Assembly: GCA_045596905.1 (NCBI GenBank)
Contig: JAZODG010000027.1
Location: forward strand, 1-48,300
Length of the DNA: 48,300 nucleotides
Reading direction: 5' to 3'
Source of the DNA: RGIG1681 sp045596905
Lineage (GTDB): Bacteria; Bacillota; Clostridia; Christensenellales; UBA1242
The notes under the pieces are model-generated. The model saw only the letters and a list, made by a program, of their open reading frames with translations, was not told where the DNA came from and did no database searches. Position 1 is the stretch's first letter. Every line of letters begins with the position of its first letter. Both the position numbers and the translations under genes were made by a program. Positions 8,434 through 18,031 of this stretch are shown here, one piece after another.

Positions 8434-9684
8434 ATGAAAAAAGTATCAATTGTCACTTTGGGTTGCAAAGTCAACCAAGTTGAAAGTGAAATGGTGGCTG
8501 AAGAGCTTGATAAAAAAGGCTATGAAGTTTCAATGGGGCTTAACCCTGCAGATGTGTATATCATAAACACCTGCGCAGTAACAAACGAAGCTGAAAGAAA
8601 ATCAAGAAACATTATCACAAAGCTATTAAAACTTAATCAAAATGCAAGCATTTATGTTTGTGGTTGTGCTTCACAAAACAATGCTGAAAACTTCAAAAAA
8701 TCACCAAACGTTAAAGACGTTATTGGCAACTATAACAAAGAAGAACTTGTCAGCTCAATTTTAAAGAACGACCCTATAAAAGTAACAAAAGTTATAGCTA
8801 AAGAACCACAAAGAATCACTCCAAGAACAAGAGCTATTCTTTGGGCACAAAATGGCTGCAATAACTTCTGCACATATTGTATTATTCCTTATCTTAGGGG
8901 CAGAGAAAGAAGTTTTCCACTAGAAGACCTAGAAAGACAAGTTAGAAAACTTGAAAAGATTGCAAACGAAATTGTTGTAACAGGCATCAACTTGTCATCA
9001 TACGGAAAAGACTTTGAAAAAAGCGATGGGCTTATTGAAGTTGCAAGACTATTTAGAAACAGTCCTTCAAGGTTCAGATTCTCATCACTTGAAGTAAATG
9101 TTATAACTGATGCATTTTTAGCTGAACTTGCAACATTTGAAAACTTCTGCGACCAGTTCCATTTGAGTTTGCAAAGTGGTTCAAACAACACTTTAAAATC
9201 AATGAATCGTCATTATACAAAAGAACAGTATCTTGAAAAAGTTCAAATGATTAGAAAATATTTTCCAAACGCAGGAATCACAACCGATATCATTATTGGT
9301 TTTCCAACTGAAACAGAAGAAGACTTTAATGAATCATATGAGTTTGTAAAACAAGTAAACTTTTTTGAAATGCACGTTTTTCCATACTCAAAAAGAAATG
9401 GTACGGTTGCTGAAAAATTTAAAAATATTGCAACAAACGTAGCAGAAAGAGTAAAAAAGATGACTGAAAATGCGCTTTTTATGAAAGAACAGTTTCTTAA
9501 GAAGAACATGGGAATGATTCATGAAGTAATCATTGAAACTAAGAAAGAAGACTATTATTTGGCGCACACTAAGAACTATATTTTGTGTTATATTAAGTCA
9601 GACAAAGAACTTGAAGCAAACTCTAAGCAAAATGTTAAAATTTTGGAACCATTTAAAGACGGAACCCTTGCCGAAATCGTCTAA
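8434..9684 (+). CDS. mtaB: tRNA (N6-threonylcarbamoyladenosine37-C2)-methylthiotransferase MtaB
   Basis: Radical SAM enzyme that converts t6A37 to ms2t6A37 in tRNAs reading ANN codons. The N-terminal UPF0004 domain begins TLGCKVNQVESE; the GCKVNQ form separates MtaB from MiaB. It carries cluster-binding cysteines (C11, NTCAVTN, CGCASQ). The radical SAM domain has C-x3-C-x2-C in NGCNNFCTYCIIPYLRGRERS, then IIIGFPTETEEDF. A C-terminal TRAM-like region completes 416 aa. The AAGGAG site is 8 nt from the ATG. Probably co-transcribed with rsmE. Confidence 0.93.
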   Translation: MKKVSIVTLGCKVNQVESEMVAEELDKKGYEVSMGLNPADVYIINTCAVTNEAERKSRNIITKLLKLNQNASIYVCGCASQNNAENFKKSPNVKDVIGNYNKEELVSSILKNDPIKVTKVIAKEPQRITPRTRAILWAQNGCNNFCTYCIIPYLRGRERSFPLEDLERQVRKLEKIANEIVVTGINLSSYGKDFEKSDGLIEVARLFRNSPSRFRFSSLEVNVITDAFLAELATFENFCDQFHLSLQSGSNNTLKSMNRHYTKEQYLEKVQMIRKYFPNAGITTDIIIGFPTETEEDFNESYEFVKQVNFFEMHVFPYSKRNGTVAEKFKNIATNVAERVKKMTENALFMKEQFLKKNMGMIHEVIIETKKEDYYLAHTKNYILCYIKSDKELEANSKQNVKILEPFKDGTLAEIV

Positions 9685-9710
9685 ATGTAGAAAACAATGA
9701 TATTTTATAG

Positions 9711-9764
9711 AAAAAATACAATATACAGAATATCGTCAGATTTGATGCTATATTGTATTTTTTT
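9711..9764 (+). terminator. Terminator after mtaB
   Basis: The arm AAAAAATACAATATA (9711-9725) pairs with TATATTGTATTTTTT (9749-9763) across a loop of about 23 nt, followed by further T. The long loop is unusual, but the T-tract and position fit a terminator. Confidence 0.7.
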
Positions 9765-9875
9765 GTTTATATTTTAAATATTTTTACATTTTATAATGTT
9801 AAAACGCGTGTTTTTTTACTATTATTTTAATAATCTTCAAATTTTTATATAATGAAACAATCTTTTGAAATTTCA

Positions 9876-9904
9876 TTGACAAAAAACATAAAGCATGCTA
9901 TTAT
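9876..9904 (+). promoter_or_regulatory. Strong promoter of rpsU
   Basis: Perfect TTGACA (9876-9881), 17-bp spacer, TATTAT (9899-9904) with an extended -10 TG at 9896-9897. Among the best matches in the window, as expected for a ribosomal protein gene. Confidence 0.88.
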
Positions 9905-9941
9905 CTATTCAGTTATTTAAGCAGAAGGGGGTGAAACAATA

Positions 9942-10121
9942 ATGACAACAGTTAAAGTTGGTGAAAACGAAACTTTAGACAGTGCTATCAAGAGATGGAA
10001 AAGAAAATGTCAAAAAGATGGCATCATCGGAGATATTCGTAAAAAGGAAGCATATGTTAAACCTTCTATCGCTAAGAAATTAAAGAGCGAAGCTGCTAGA
10101 AAGAGAGCTAGAAAAGGCTAA
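9942..10121 (+). CDS. rpsU: 30S ribosomal protein S21
   Basis: Small-subunit protein near the mRNA exit/anti-SD region. Translating from the ATG at 9942 gives 59 aa beginning MTTVKVGENETLDSAIKRW, with the S21 signature FKRK-like WKRKCQKDGIIGDIRKKEAY and a very basic C-terminus (KSEAARKRARKG). It has the strongest Shine-Dalgarno site in the window, AGAAGGGGGTGA, 7 nt before the start. Monocistronic, with its own promoter and terminator. Below 60 codons, so easily missed by automated gene calls. Confidence 0.97.
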   Translation: MTTVKVGENETLDSAIKRWKRKCQKDGIIGDIRKKEAYVKPSIAKKLKSEAARKRARKG

Positions 10122-10133
10122 ACATTAATGCAG

Positions 10134-10163
10134 AAAGACAGGTGAATTTTACCTGTCTTTTTT
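10134..10163 (+). terminator. Terminator of rpsU
   Basis: AAAGACAGGT and ACCTGTCTTT form a 10-bp stem with loop GAATTTT, followed by a T-run. Confidence 0.92.
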
Positions 10164-10265
10164 CTTTTGTTTTTTGTCGAAATTTGTCTTTGTTTGCGTC
10201 AGCGTAATAATGCTTTTTTGTGTGTGATATACTCTTGTAGTATTTTTCTAAAAAGGAGATTTAAA

Positions 10266-10604
10266 ATGGCAAATAATGCTTTAAAACTACTAGCACAAAA
10301 GGCAAAGAAAAGATTAACCACAGCAGGAAAAACAGTGAACCTTGCAGCAGACAAATCAACAACTTATCTTTCAGCATCAAACTATGCAATGGTTGCCGAT
10401 ACGCAAGACATTCAAGAAGACCCCCTTTATGAAAAAATTAAAAAGTTACTTGAAAAAGATGAAATATTTAATCCGATTGCCGAACTAACAGATAAAAAGA
10501 TTTTTGAAAAATTATCTCAAATTGAAAAAGAAAAATATGTTATTGAAATTTCTAAAAGATACAATAAAATTAAAGACCACTTATCACATGCAAACAATAT
10601 TTAA
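10266..10604 (+). CDS. Small protein of unknown function (112 aa)
   Basis: No family recognised. The ATG at 10266 has an AAAGGAG site 8 nt upstream. An in-frame extension back to 10167 would run through the promoter-like TGA-TATACT (10225-10233) and is rejected. The protein has a basic N-terminal third (LLAQKAKKRLTTAGKT), a Ser/Thr/Ala-rich middle and a charged helical C-terminal half from about residue 50 (lysine- and glutamate-rich). No membrane segment or cysteine is seen. It has its own extended -10 promoter and terminator, between rpsU and pcrA. Confidence 0.8.
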   Translation: MANNALKLLAQKAKKRLTTAGKTVNLAADKSTTYLSASNYAMVADTQDIQEDPLYEKIKKLLEKDEIFNPIAELTDKKIFEKLSQIEKEKYVIEISKRYNKIKDHLSHANNI

Positions 10605-10630
10605 AATGGTGCTTAATTGCATCATTTTTT
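10604..10630 (+). terminator. Terminator of the 112-aa gene
   Basis: AAATGGTGC and GCATCATTT pair (one G-U) around loop TTAATT, then a T-run. Confidence 0.75.
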
Positions 10631-10681
10631 CTTTCGTTTTTTTAGCAAATATGATAAAATGTTAGCGAAGGAAATATTATA

Positions 10682-12952
10682 ATGGACTCTAAGATTTTAA
10701 CTAACTTAAACGACGAACAAAGATTGCCAGCATCAACGATTGATGGTGCCATTTTGGTTACAGCAGGGGCAGGAAGTGGAAAAACTAGAATGCTCACTCA
10801 CAGAATCGCACACATGGTCAAAGAGCTTGATATCAACCCAAACAATATTCTAGCAATTACATTCACAAACAAGGCAGCAAACGAAATGAAAGAACGTCTT
10901 GAGAATATGATTGAATCAATAGGCGATATGTGGGTTTGCACATTCCACGCAATGTGCTCAAAGATATTAAGATACAATATTAATTTGCTTGGATACACAA
11001 AAAGCTTTTCAATTTATGGCGACAATGAAAAAAACAATACAATAAAAAGAATCATTGCTGAAAAAGACTATGATATTAATGCAGAAACATTTGCTTGGCA
11101 TATTTCTAACGCCAAAAACAATCTGATGACACCAGATGAATATTCAAAGTATATCCATGATAAACGCAAGTGTCAGATGATTACAAATGTTTACAGAGAA
11201 TATGAAGACAACTTGTTTAGAGCAAATGCCTTGGACTTTGATGATTTGCTTGTAAAAACCTTTGAGTTGCTTGTAAAGTTTCCAGACACGCTTGAGTATT
11301 ATCAAAATAAGTTTAAATATATTCACGTTGATGAGTTTCAAGATACAAACACTGCCCAGTACAAGCTTGTTAGACTGCTATCGAATAAACATAAAAATGT
11401 GTTTGCTGTTGGAGATGAAGACCAATGCATTTATTCATGGCGTGGGGCAGAAGTTGAAAATGTAAAACAATTTTCAATTGATTATGCTGGTTGCAAGGTG
11501 TTTAAACTAGAACAAAACTATAGATCAACAAAAAAGATTATTGCACTAGCAAACAAACTTATTAAAAACAATATTTCAAGAATTGAAAAACAACTCTGGA
11601 CAGCCAATAATGAAGGCGCTGAAGTTGAACTTAATATGGCATATAACGACATTGAAGAAGCAGAAAAGATTGCTGAAAAAATCAAATCACTTGTTCAGAA
11701 TTCGGGATATAAATATAAAGATTTTACTATTTTGATGCGTATTAACGCATTGTCACGAATATTAGAAGAAAAGTTATTAACATATAACATTCCATATAAG
11801 ATTTTTGGTGGCTTTAAGTTCTTTGAAAGAAAAGAAATCAAAGACACCACAGCATACCTTCACTTGCTTGCAAATCCAAACGACACAGAAGCTGCAATCA
11901 GAATGCTTGGTTTTCCTAAAAAAGGAATCGGTGATGTTTCAGTTGCTGAACTTATGAGTCTTTCTGAAGCACACCATGTGTCTATTATGGACCTTATTAA
12001 CAACACTCAAGAATATCCTATCGCAAATGCGTTAGCAAAAAAACTTGAGCCTATTAGAGATTTGTTTGTTGACCTTAACACACATTTGTCTGAAATGCCA
12101 CTTGAAGAATTTGTGGGATACATGATTGAAAGGGTGAATATTAAAGGTGCTTTTGACACAAAAAAAGAAGAAGACCTAAACAAGAGTATGAACATTGATG
12201 ACTTTGTTAAGTCAGTTAGTGAATTTTCAGAAGCAAATGAAGGCGCAACCATTGATGACTTTTTGCAAAGCATTACACTTATGCGTGATATTGACTCTCT
12301 TGACGAAGAAGATAACTATGTTTCACTCATGACAATACACTCTGCAAAGGGTCTTGAATTTAACACTGTATTTTTGATTGGTTTGAATGATGGACTATTT
12401 CCACTTTCAAGAGCAATCAACAGCACAGATCCAAATGACCTTGAAGAAGAACGAAGACTTATGTATGTTGCAATCACTAGAGCAAAACAAAAACTCTATT
12501 TGTCTAGACCAAAAATGAAGTTTAACTATGAAACAAAAGACATAAGACCTGCGCCACACTCAAGGTTCCTTGAAGAAATGTTTGATGACCTTAAAAAGAA
12601 ACCACTTGCTTATAACGGAAATGTTATTCACACAAATCTTTCAGATTCTGGTTTTGGAGAAGTACTTTCACAAAATACAAGAAAAGAACAACTTTCTCAA
12701 AAAATGTCTTCTCACATAAATGTCGTGAATGTGTCAGGCTCAAGCACAACTTCAACAAATCAAAACAAAATTAGTCCAGCTGATTATGCTAAATATAAGA
12801 ACGGAAAAAGGGTAAAACACCCACACTTTGGCGAAGGCACAATCACACTTGGTGTCACTGACTTTGCAAGTGCTTTTGTGACAGTTAAGTTTGATAGTGT
12901 TGGAATAAAAACACTATCACTCAAATATGCAACACTTGAAATTATAGATTAA
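10682..12952 (+). CDS. pcrA: ATP-dependent DNA helicase PcrA/UvrD
   Basis: Superfamily 1A 3'-5' helicase for repair and removal of RecA filaments or stalled RNA polymerase. Motif I is TAGAGSGKTRML and motif Ia ITFTNKAANEMK. Motif II is DEFQDTN, motif III GDEDQCIYSWRGA, motif IV QNYRSTKKI, motif V TIHSAKGLEF and motif VI YVAITRAKQKLYLSRP. The C-terminal Tudor-like domain (KRVKHPHFGEGTI) that binds RNA polymerase in PcrA is present, which favours PcrA over RecB-type helicases. Length 756 aa. Start supported by AAGGAAA 9 nt upstream and an extended -10 (TGA-TAAAAT, ending 10660). Precedes ligA by 24 nt, the common pcrA-ligA pair. Confidence 0.95.
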   Translation: MDSKILTNLNDEQRLPASTIDGAILVTAGAGSGKTRMLTHRIAHMVKELDINPNNILAITFTNKAANEMKERLENMIESIGDMWVCTFHAMCSKILRYNINLLGYTKSFSIYGDNEKNNTIKRIIAEKDYDINAETFAWHISNAKNNLMTPDEYSKYIHDKRKCQMITNVYREYEDNLFRANALDFDDLLVKTFELLVKFPDTLEYYQNKFKYIHVDEFQDTNTAQYKLVRLLSNKHKNVFAVGDEDQCIYSWRGAEVENVKQFSIDYAGCKVFKLEQNYRSTKKIIALANKLIKNNISRIEKQLWTANNEGAEVELNMAYNDIEEAEKIAEKIKSLVQNSGYKYKDFTILMRINALSRILEEKLLTYNIPYKIFGGFKFFERKEIKDTTAYLHLLANPNDTEAAIRMLGFPKKGIGDVSVAELMSLSEAHHVSIMDLINNTQEYPIANALAKKLEPIRDLFVDLNTHLSEMPLEEFVGYMIERVNIKGAFDTKKEEDLNKSMNIDDFVKSVSEFSEANEGATIDDFLQSITLMRDIDSLDEEDNYVSLMTIHSAKGLEFNTVFLIGLNDGLFPLSRAINSTDPNDLEEERRLMYVAITRAKQKLYLSRPKMKFNYETKDIRPAPHSRFLEEMFDDLKKKPLAYNGNVIHTNLSDSGFGEVLSQNTRKEQLSQKMSSHINVVNVSGSSTTSTNQNKISPADYAKYKNGKRVKHPHFGEGTITLGVTDFASAFVTVKFDSVGIKTLSLKYATLEIID

Positions 12953-12976
12953 CAAAAAACGCAAAATAGGTGCAAA

Positions 12977-14947
12977 ATGATTGAAAATAACAACGAAATT
13001 ATCCAAAGAATGCAATTTTTGATTGAAAAAATCAATAAGGCAAGTTATGAATATTATGTTCTTGACAATCCCACAATCTCAGATAAAGAGTGGGATAAGC
13101 TTTATTATGAACTTTTAGATTTGGAAAAAAATAGTGGTATTATTTTGGAAAATTCGCCCTCAAAAAAAGTTGGTGGGGAAGTTCTTGACGGGTTTAAAAA
13201 AGTAACTCACATTAACAAATTAATGAGTCTTGGAAAAGCTCAAACCATTGACGAAATTATTGACTGGAACACAAGAAACCAAAACATTTTTTCGTTTGAT
13301 GAAGAGTATTCGGTTGAATATAAATTCGATGGGCTTTCTCTTGCAATAACTTATGAAAATGGAAAACTTGTTAAAGCTGCAACAAGGGGCAACGGAGAAA
13401 TTGGCGAAGACGTTACTGAGCAAGTAAAAACAATTAGAACCGTTCCACTTGAAATTGATTATAAGGGGCTTGTTATTGTTCAAGGTGAAGGCATCATTAA
13501 ACTTTCAGAGCTTGAAAAATATAACAGCCAAACTGATGAAAAACTCAAGAACGCAAGAAACGCTGTTGCAGGTGCTATTCGAAATCTTGACCCAAAAGTG
13601 ACAGCAAAAAGAAAACTTGATTTTTTTGCTTATAACATAAACTATGCACCAGACATTGACTTTAAGTCACAAACAGATATTTTTGATTTCTTGAACAAAC
13701 AAGGCTTTATGACTGGAAAGTTCTTCCATATTGTGAAAACTATTGACGAAATCAAAACTCTTATTGATAAAACCGACAAAGCCAGAAATTCACTTGATTA
13801 TCTCATTGACGGGCTTGTTATTAAAATCAATTCAACAGACATTAGAAATCGTCTTGGTGAAACTGAAAAAGTTCCAAGATGGGCAGTGGCATACAAATTT
13901 GAAGCTGAAGAAACTTCAACAACACTCAACATGGTCACATGGCAAGTTGGTAGAACTGGAAAAATAACCCCTGTTGCTGAGCTTGAGCCAACTGAACTTT
14001 GTGGAGTAACAATCAAAAGAGCCACACTTAACAACTATAACGATATTTTAAGAAAGCAAGTTAAGATTGGCGACAGAGTATTTATTAGAAGAAGCAACGA
14101 CGTTATTCCTGAAATATTATCTGTTGCTGAAACATATGATTCGTCAGTTACCATTGAAAAACCAACAACATGTCCATGCTGTGGAAGCGTTCTTGAAGAT
14201 ACTGAAACCGAACTTTATTGCAACAACCATTTAGGTTGCAGAACTCAAATAGTTTTGAAGCTTGTTCAGTTTTCAAGCAGAAATGCAATGAATATTGATG
14301 GGCTCTCAGTTAAAACTCTTGAACAACTTTATGACAACTTTAACGTTAAGTCGTTTAGTGATATCTATAAGCTCACAGCAAACGAATTATCGTCCCTTGA
14401 AGGCTTTAAAGACAAGAAAATTAATAATATTTTAACCAGCATTGAAAAGAGCAGACATGTTAAGCTTTCAAATTTTATTTTTGCTCTTGGTATTGACGGA
14501 ATAGGTGTTAAAACTGCAAAACAACTTGCAAAAGTTTATAAAACTATTCAAAATCTTCAAAAAGCGACAATTTCTGAGCTTGTTGAGATTGACGACATTG
14601 CTGAAATCACAGCGACAGATATTTATCATTATTTCAATGATTCACTAAATAAAGCCGAACTTGATGAGCTTGTGAGCAATTATATTTCATTTGAAGACAT
14701 TGCTTCTAATATTGTTTCTGACGGGTTCTTCTCTGGAAAGAAGGTTGTTTTGACTGGAACATTATCAATGCCACGCTCTAAAGCCGAAGAACTCATTGAA
14801 AAACAAGGCGGTGCAACTTCTTCAAGCGTTACTGGTCAAACAGACTATGTTGTTGTTGGCGAAAACGCTGGAAGCAAGCTTGATAAAGCAAAAAAACTTG
14901 GAATTCGCATTATTACTGAAGCAGAATTTTTAGATTTAATAAAATAA
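12977..14947 (+). CDS. ligA: NAD-dependent DNA ligase LigA
   Basis: Seals nicks in replication and repair using NAD+. The adenylation domain carries the active-site lysine in EYKFDG (K116), followed by TRGNGEIGEDVT. After the OB fold is a four-cysteine zinc finger (CPCC...C...C) at about residues 396-418. A helix-hairpin-helix region (ALGIDGIGVKTAKQLAK) and a C-terminal BRCT domain (FSGKKVVLTGTL...TDYVVVGENAGSKLDKAKKLG) complete 656 aa. The ribosome site is weak (TAGGTG). Probably co-transcribed with pcrA. Confidence 0.97.
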   Translation: MIENNNEIIQRMQFLIEKINKASYEYYVLDNPTISDKEWDKLYYELLDLEKNSGIILENSPSKKVGGEVLDGFKKVTHINKLMSLGKAQTIDEIIDWNTRNQNIFSFDEEYSVEYKFDGLSLAITYENGKLVKAATRGNGEIGEDVTEQVKTIRTVPLEIDYKGLVIVQGEGIIKLSELEKYNSQTDEKLKNARNAVAGAIRNLDPKVTAKRKLDFFAYNINYAPDIDFKSQTDIFDFLNKQGFMTGKFFHIVKTIDEIKTLIDKTDKARNSLDYLIDGLVIKINSTDIRNRLGETEKVPRWAVAYKFEAEETSTTLNMVTWQVGRTGKITPVAELEPTELCGVTIKRATLNNYNDILRKQVKIGDRVFIRRSNDVIPEILSVAETYDSSVTIEKPTTCPCCGSVLEDTETELYCNNHLGCRTQIVLKLVQFSSRNAMNIDGLSVKTLEQLYDNFNVKSFSDIYKLTANELSSLEGFKDKKINNILTSIEKSRHVKLSNFIFALGIDGIGVKTAKQLAKVYKTIQNLQKATISELVEIDDIAEITATDIYHYFNDSLNKAELDELVSNYISFEDIASNIVSDGFFSGKKVVLTGTLSMPRSKAEELIEKQGGATSSSVTGQTDYVVVGENAGSKLDKAKKLGIRIITEAEFLDLIK

Positions 14948-14970
14948 AATAAAAAACTTTTGAAAAACTA

Positions 14971-15001
14971 TTGCAATTTGCCTAGCACTTTGTGATATAA
15001 T
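14971..15001 (+). promoter_or_regulatory. Promoter of rpoZ
   Basis: TTGCAA (14971-14976) and TATAAT (14996-15001) with a 19-bp spacer and a TGA extended -10. The long spacer makes the -35 assignment uncertain. Confidence 0.55.
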
Positions 15002-15038
15002 ACTCACGATATCATTAGATTAAAAGGAGATTACCGAT

Positions 15039-15248
15039 ATGTCATGGTTGAATCCACCAATTGAAAAAGTTATTGATAAAGCAGGAAACAAATATATCCT
15101 TTGTTCTCTTGTTTCAAAAAGAGCTAAAGAATTATTGCTTAATAAAGGTGAATTTTTCAAAGAACACCAAAGAGTTAAGCCAGTTGAATACGCAAGTAGA
15201 GAATATTATAACGACTACTTTACCGTTTCAAAGCAAAATAAAGACTAA
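15039..15248 (+). CDS. rpoZ: DNA-directed RNA polymerase omega subunit
   Basis: Promotes folding of the beta' subunit. The 69-aa product opens WLNPPIEKVIDKAGNKYILC and continues SLVSKRAKELL, matching the bacterial omega core (NPPIDKL...KY.L...AKRARQL). The C-terminal part (GEFFKEHQRVKPVEYASREYY) is a little shorter than in many species. AAAGGAG site 9 nt upstream. Its position just before priA matches Bacillota, where rpoZ sits near priA-def-fmt; gmk is not present here. Confidence 0.85.
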   Translation: MSWLNPPIEKVIDKAGNKYILCSLVSKRAKELLLNKGEFFKEHQRVKPVEYASREYYNDYFTVSKQNKD

Positions 15249-15271
15249 TTAATTTTATTAGACAGATTTTG

Positions 15272-15308
15272 AAAGTTAGTATATAATTTATATATACTAA
15301 CTTTTTTT
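15272..15308 (+). terminator. Terminator/attenuator between rpoZ and priA
   Basis: AAAGTTAGTATATA (15272-15285) pairs with the TATACTAACTTT-type arm ending about 15303, followed by a T-run to 15308. The start of priA is only 12 nt beyond, so the structure may terminate rpoZ transcripts and modulate priA. Confidence 0.75.
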
Positions 15309-15319
15309 GTGGAGCTTAT

Positions 15320-17521
15320 ATGCTAATTGGGAAAATTATAGTTGATATTGCAAGTAGCTTGGTCGATAAATGCTTCGACTATATTTTGCCTGACGAATCT
15401 TTTCAGGTGGGCATGCGTGTTTATGTTCCTTTTGGAAAGATTATAAAAGAAGGCTATATCGTTGAAATTGCAGAAAAAAGTGATTATGATGAATCAAAAC
15501 TTAAAGCCGTCATCTCAAAGATAGATAATTTTCCTGTTATCTTACCTGAACAACTTGAGCTTGCAAAATTTATGAAGAAAAAGTTTAATACTGGGCTTTG
15601 TGATGCTATCAGATTGTTCTTGCCAAGTGAAATGCGTCAGGGAAAGGTTAAAGAACTTATTAAGTTTGAATGCTTCCTTCCTGATGAAGCAAAAGCAAAA
15701 GAATATTTGTCTGGCGTTAGAAAAAATGCTAGTGGCATTCTTGGAATACTTGGAGAACTTTTAACCAAGGGTTCTGTTATGCAGAGTGAACTTAACAAAA
15801 AGTTCAACCCTGGTTCGCTTAAGAAACTTATTGGTGACGGCATTGTCAAAGTAAAGGAAGTTAAACTTAAAAGAAAGCCTTATACTGAAATTGTGAATCA
15901 ATCGAAAGAAATCACTCTCACACAGACACAAACCAAAGTTGTAGAAAGAATCACAAGCGAAAACAATGTATTTTTGCTTCATGGGGTAACCGGAAGTGGA
16001 AAGACTGAAGTTTATATGAACTGCATGAGAAAGATTATTGATTCTGGCAAAACCGGTATTATGCTTGTGCCTGAAATATCACTGACTCCACAAGTTCTCA
16101 TGAACTTTAGGTCTAGGTTTGGTGAAAGCGTTGCACTTTTGCACTCTGGTCTTTCAGCAGGTGAAAGATTTGATGAATGGCAAAGAATCTTATTTGGCGA
16201 AGCAAAGATTGTTATTGGTGCAAGGTCGGCTATTTTTGCACCGATAAAAAATATTGGGCTTATTGTTATTGATGAAGAGCATGACAACTCTTATAACAGT
16301 GATTCAAACCCAAGATACAACACTATTGAAGTGGCAAAAGAAAGGGCTAGGTTATCAAACTCTTCTTTGGTGCTTGGAAGTGCAACTCCAAGTCTTGTTA
16401 GTTATCATAATGCAATGACTGGCAACTATCAACTCTTGGAGATGAAAGAAAGAATCAATAAAAGAGAACTTCCACCACTTCATATTATTGATATGGGTGA
16501 AGAAATCAAACGTGGCAATACAGGTGTGTTCTCAAGTGCTTTGAAAGAAGCTTTAATAAAAACAGTCAATGAAGGCAATCAAGCAATGCTGTTTATTAAT
16601 AGACGTGGTTTTTCGTCGTTTTTGATGTGCAAAAAATGTGGCTGGGTTGCTAAATGTGACGCTTGTGACGTTTCGCTTGTTTATCATAAGTTTGACAGAG
16701 CTTTAAAGTGCCATTATTGTGGAAATAGATATAAGGTATTTTCAGAATGCCCAGAATGTGGCAATACTGAACTTTCAAATGGTGCAACAGGAACTCAAAG
16801 AGTTGTTCAGGAACTTCAAGAGTTCTTGCCAAATGTTTCTATCGGCAGAATGGATAATGACACAACAAAAACAAAAGATTCGCATCTTAAAATCTTGTCT
16901 GACTTTAGGAACGGCAAAACCCAGATTTTGGTTGGAACACAAATGATTGCAAAAGGTCATGACTTTCCAAGCGTAACCTTGGTTGGTATTATTGACGCAG
17001 ATATCAGTCTTTATCAAACGTCTTACTCTGCAACTGAACAAACCTTTGAACTTATCACTCAGGTTGCTGGACGTGCAGGAAGGGCAGACAAATCGGGCGA
17101 AATCATTTTGCAGACATATGTTCCAAGACATTATGTTTATAAACTGGCGTCATATTATGACTATCCAGCGTTCTATAAAAAAGAAATCAATCTAAGACAG
17201 ATAACAATGTATCCACCATTTTCGAAAATAATCAGAATTCTCTTTTCTTCAGAAGATGAAAACCTTGCAAAAAACACTGCAAAGGTGTATTATGAAGAAG
17301 TAAAGAAGCTTCAAAACGCATTCCAAAAAGATTTTATTTATTTGGGTGTTATGAAGTCACCGATTGGTCGAATACAAAATAAATATAGAATTCAAATTTT
17401 AATTCGAATCAAACCACAAAATGAAGACCTTCTCACTCAAAAACTATTTGAGATTAATGAGAAAAACAAACAGACTGGGGTTAGTTCGTTTATTGAAATA
17501 AATCCACAAAGTTTAAGCTAG
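15320..17521 (+). CDS. priA: Primosomal protein N' (replication restart helicase PriA)
   Basis: Recognises abandoned forks and reloads the replisome. The 733-aa protein has the N-terminal 3'-DNA-binding domain, then a DEAH-like helicase core with Walker A GVTGSGKTEVYM, Walker B VIDEEHD and motif LGSATPS. The zinc-binding insertion CKKCGWVAKCDACD...CHYCG...CPECG is present. Motifs GTQMIAKGHDFP and QVAGRAGR complete the helicase. TGGAG site 9 nt before ATG. First gene of priA-def-fmt-rlmN-rpe, with gaps of 0-12 nt between genes. Confidence 0.96.
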   Translation: MLIGKIIVDIASSLVDKCFDYILPDESFQVGMRVYVPFGKIIKEGYIVEIAEKSDYDESKLKAVISKIDNFPVILPEQLELAKFMKKKFNTGLCDAIRLFLPSEMRQGKVKELIKFECFLPDEAKAKEYLSGVRKNASGILGILGELLTKGSVMQSELNKKFNPGSLKKLIGDGIVKVKEVKLKRKPYTEIVNQSKEITLTQTQTKVVERITSENNVFLLHGVTGSGKTEVYMNCMRKIIDSGKTGIMLVPEISLTPQVLMNFRSRFGESVALLHSGLSAGERFDEWQRILFGEAKIVIGARSAIFAPIKNIGLIVIDEEHDNSYNSDSNPRYNTIEVAKERARLSNSSLVLGSATPSLVSYHNAMTGNYQLLEMKERINKRELPPLHIIDMGEEIKRGNTGVFSSALKEALIKTVNEGNQAMLFINRRGFSSFLMCKKCGWVAKCDACDVSLVYHKFDRALKCHYCGNRYKVFSECPECGNTELSNGATGTQRVVQELQEFLPNVSIGRMDNDTTKTKDSHLKILSDFRNGKTQILVGTQMIAKGHDFPSVTLVGIIDADISLYQTSYSATEQTFELITQVAGRAGRADKSGEIILQTYVPRHYVYKLASYYDYPAFYKKEINLRQITMYPPFSKIIRILFSSEDENLAKNTAKVYYEEVKKLQNAFQKDFIYLGVMKSPIGRIQNKYRIQILIRIKPQNEDLLTQKLFEINEKNKQTGVSSFIEINPQSLS

Positions 17522-17530
17522 GGAGAAATT

Positions 17531-18031
17531 ATGGCTATTAGAAATATCGTTAAGGAAGGAGATGAACTTCTTCGCAAAAAATCAAAACCTGTTGTCAATT
17601 TCGATGCGTCACTTTGGGCGCTTCTTGATGATATGGTTGAAACTATGCACAAGGCTGAAGGCGCAGGACTTGCAGGCGTTCAAGTTGGCGTTTTAAAGCG
17701 TGTTTTTGTTATGCATGCTGGAAAAGAAATTCGTGAATGCATTAACCCAAAAATCTTGAAAGAAGAAGGCGAAAACAAAATCAAGGTTGAAGGCTGTTTG
17801 TCAGTTCCTGGAAAATGTGGAACTGTTGATAGACCTGAAAAGGTTTGGGTTGAATATCAAGACAGACACGGAAACAAAGTCAACAAAAAGTTCACTGGTT
17901 TTGAAGCAAAGTGTTTCTGTCATGAAAGCGACCACCTTGACGGTATTTTGTATATTGACAAGGCAACAAAAATGTTTAAAGACAGAAACGAATATGGCGA
18001 ATTTGAAAAGAAGAAAAAGGAGAACGCTTAA
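17531..18031 (+). CDS. def: Peptide deformylase
   Basis: Metalloenzyme that removes the formyl group from nascent N-terminal methionine. The three signature motifs are present: GAGLAGVQ (residues 44-51), EGCLS with metal ligand C89, and HESDH (131-135) supplying two histidines and the catalytic Glu. Length 166 aa. The last base of its stop codon is the first base of the fmt ATG, so the two are translationally coupled. Fmt adds the formyl group to initiator tRNA and Def removes it. Confidence 0.96.
   Translation: MAIRNIVKEGDELLRKKSKPVVNFDASLWALLDDMVETMHKAEGAGLAGVQVGVLKRVFVMHAGKEIRECINPKILKEEGENKIKVEGCLSVPGKCGTVDRPEKVWVEYQDRHGNKVNKKFTGFEAKCFCHESDHLDGILYIDKATKMFKDRNEYGEFEKKKKENA

Noticed and set aside
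9711..9764. Riboswitch or small RNA after mtaB
   Set aside because: The long-looped stem ends in a T-run directly after mtaB and is best explained as its terminator; no known riboswitch core was seen.
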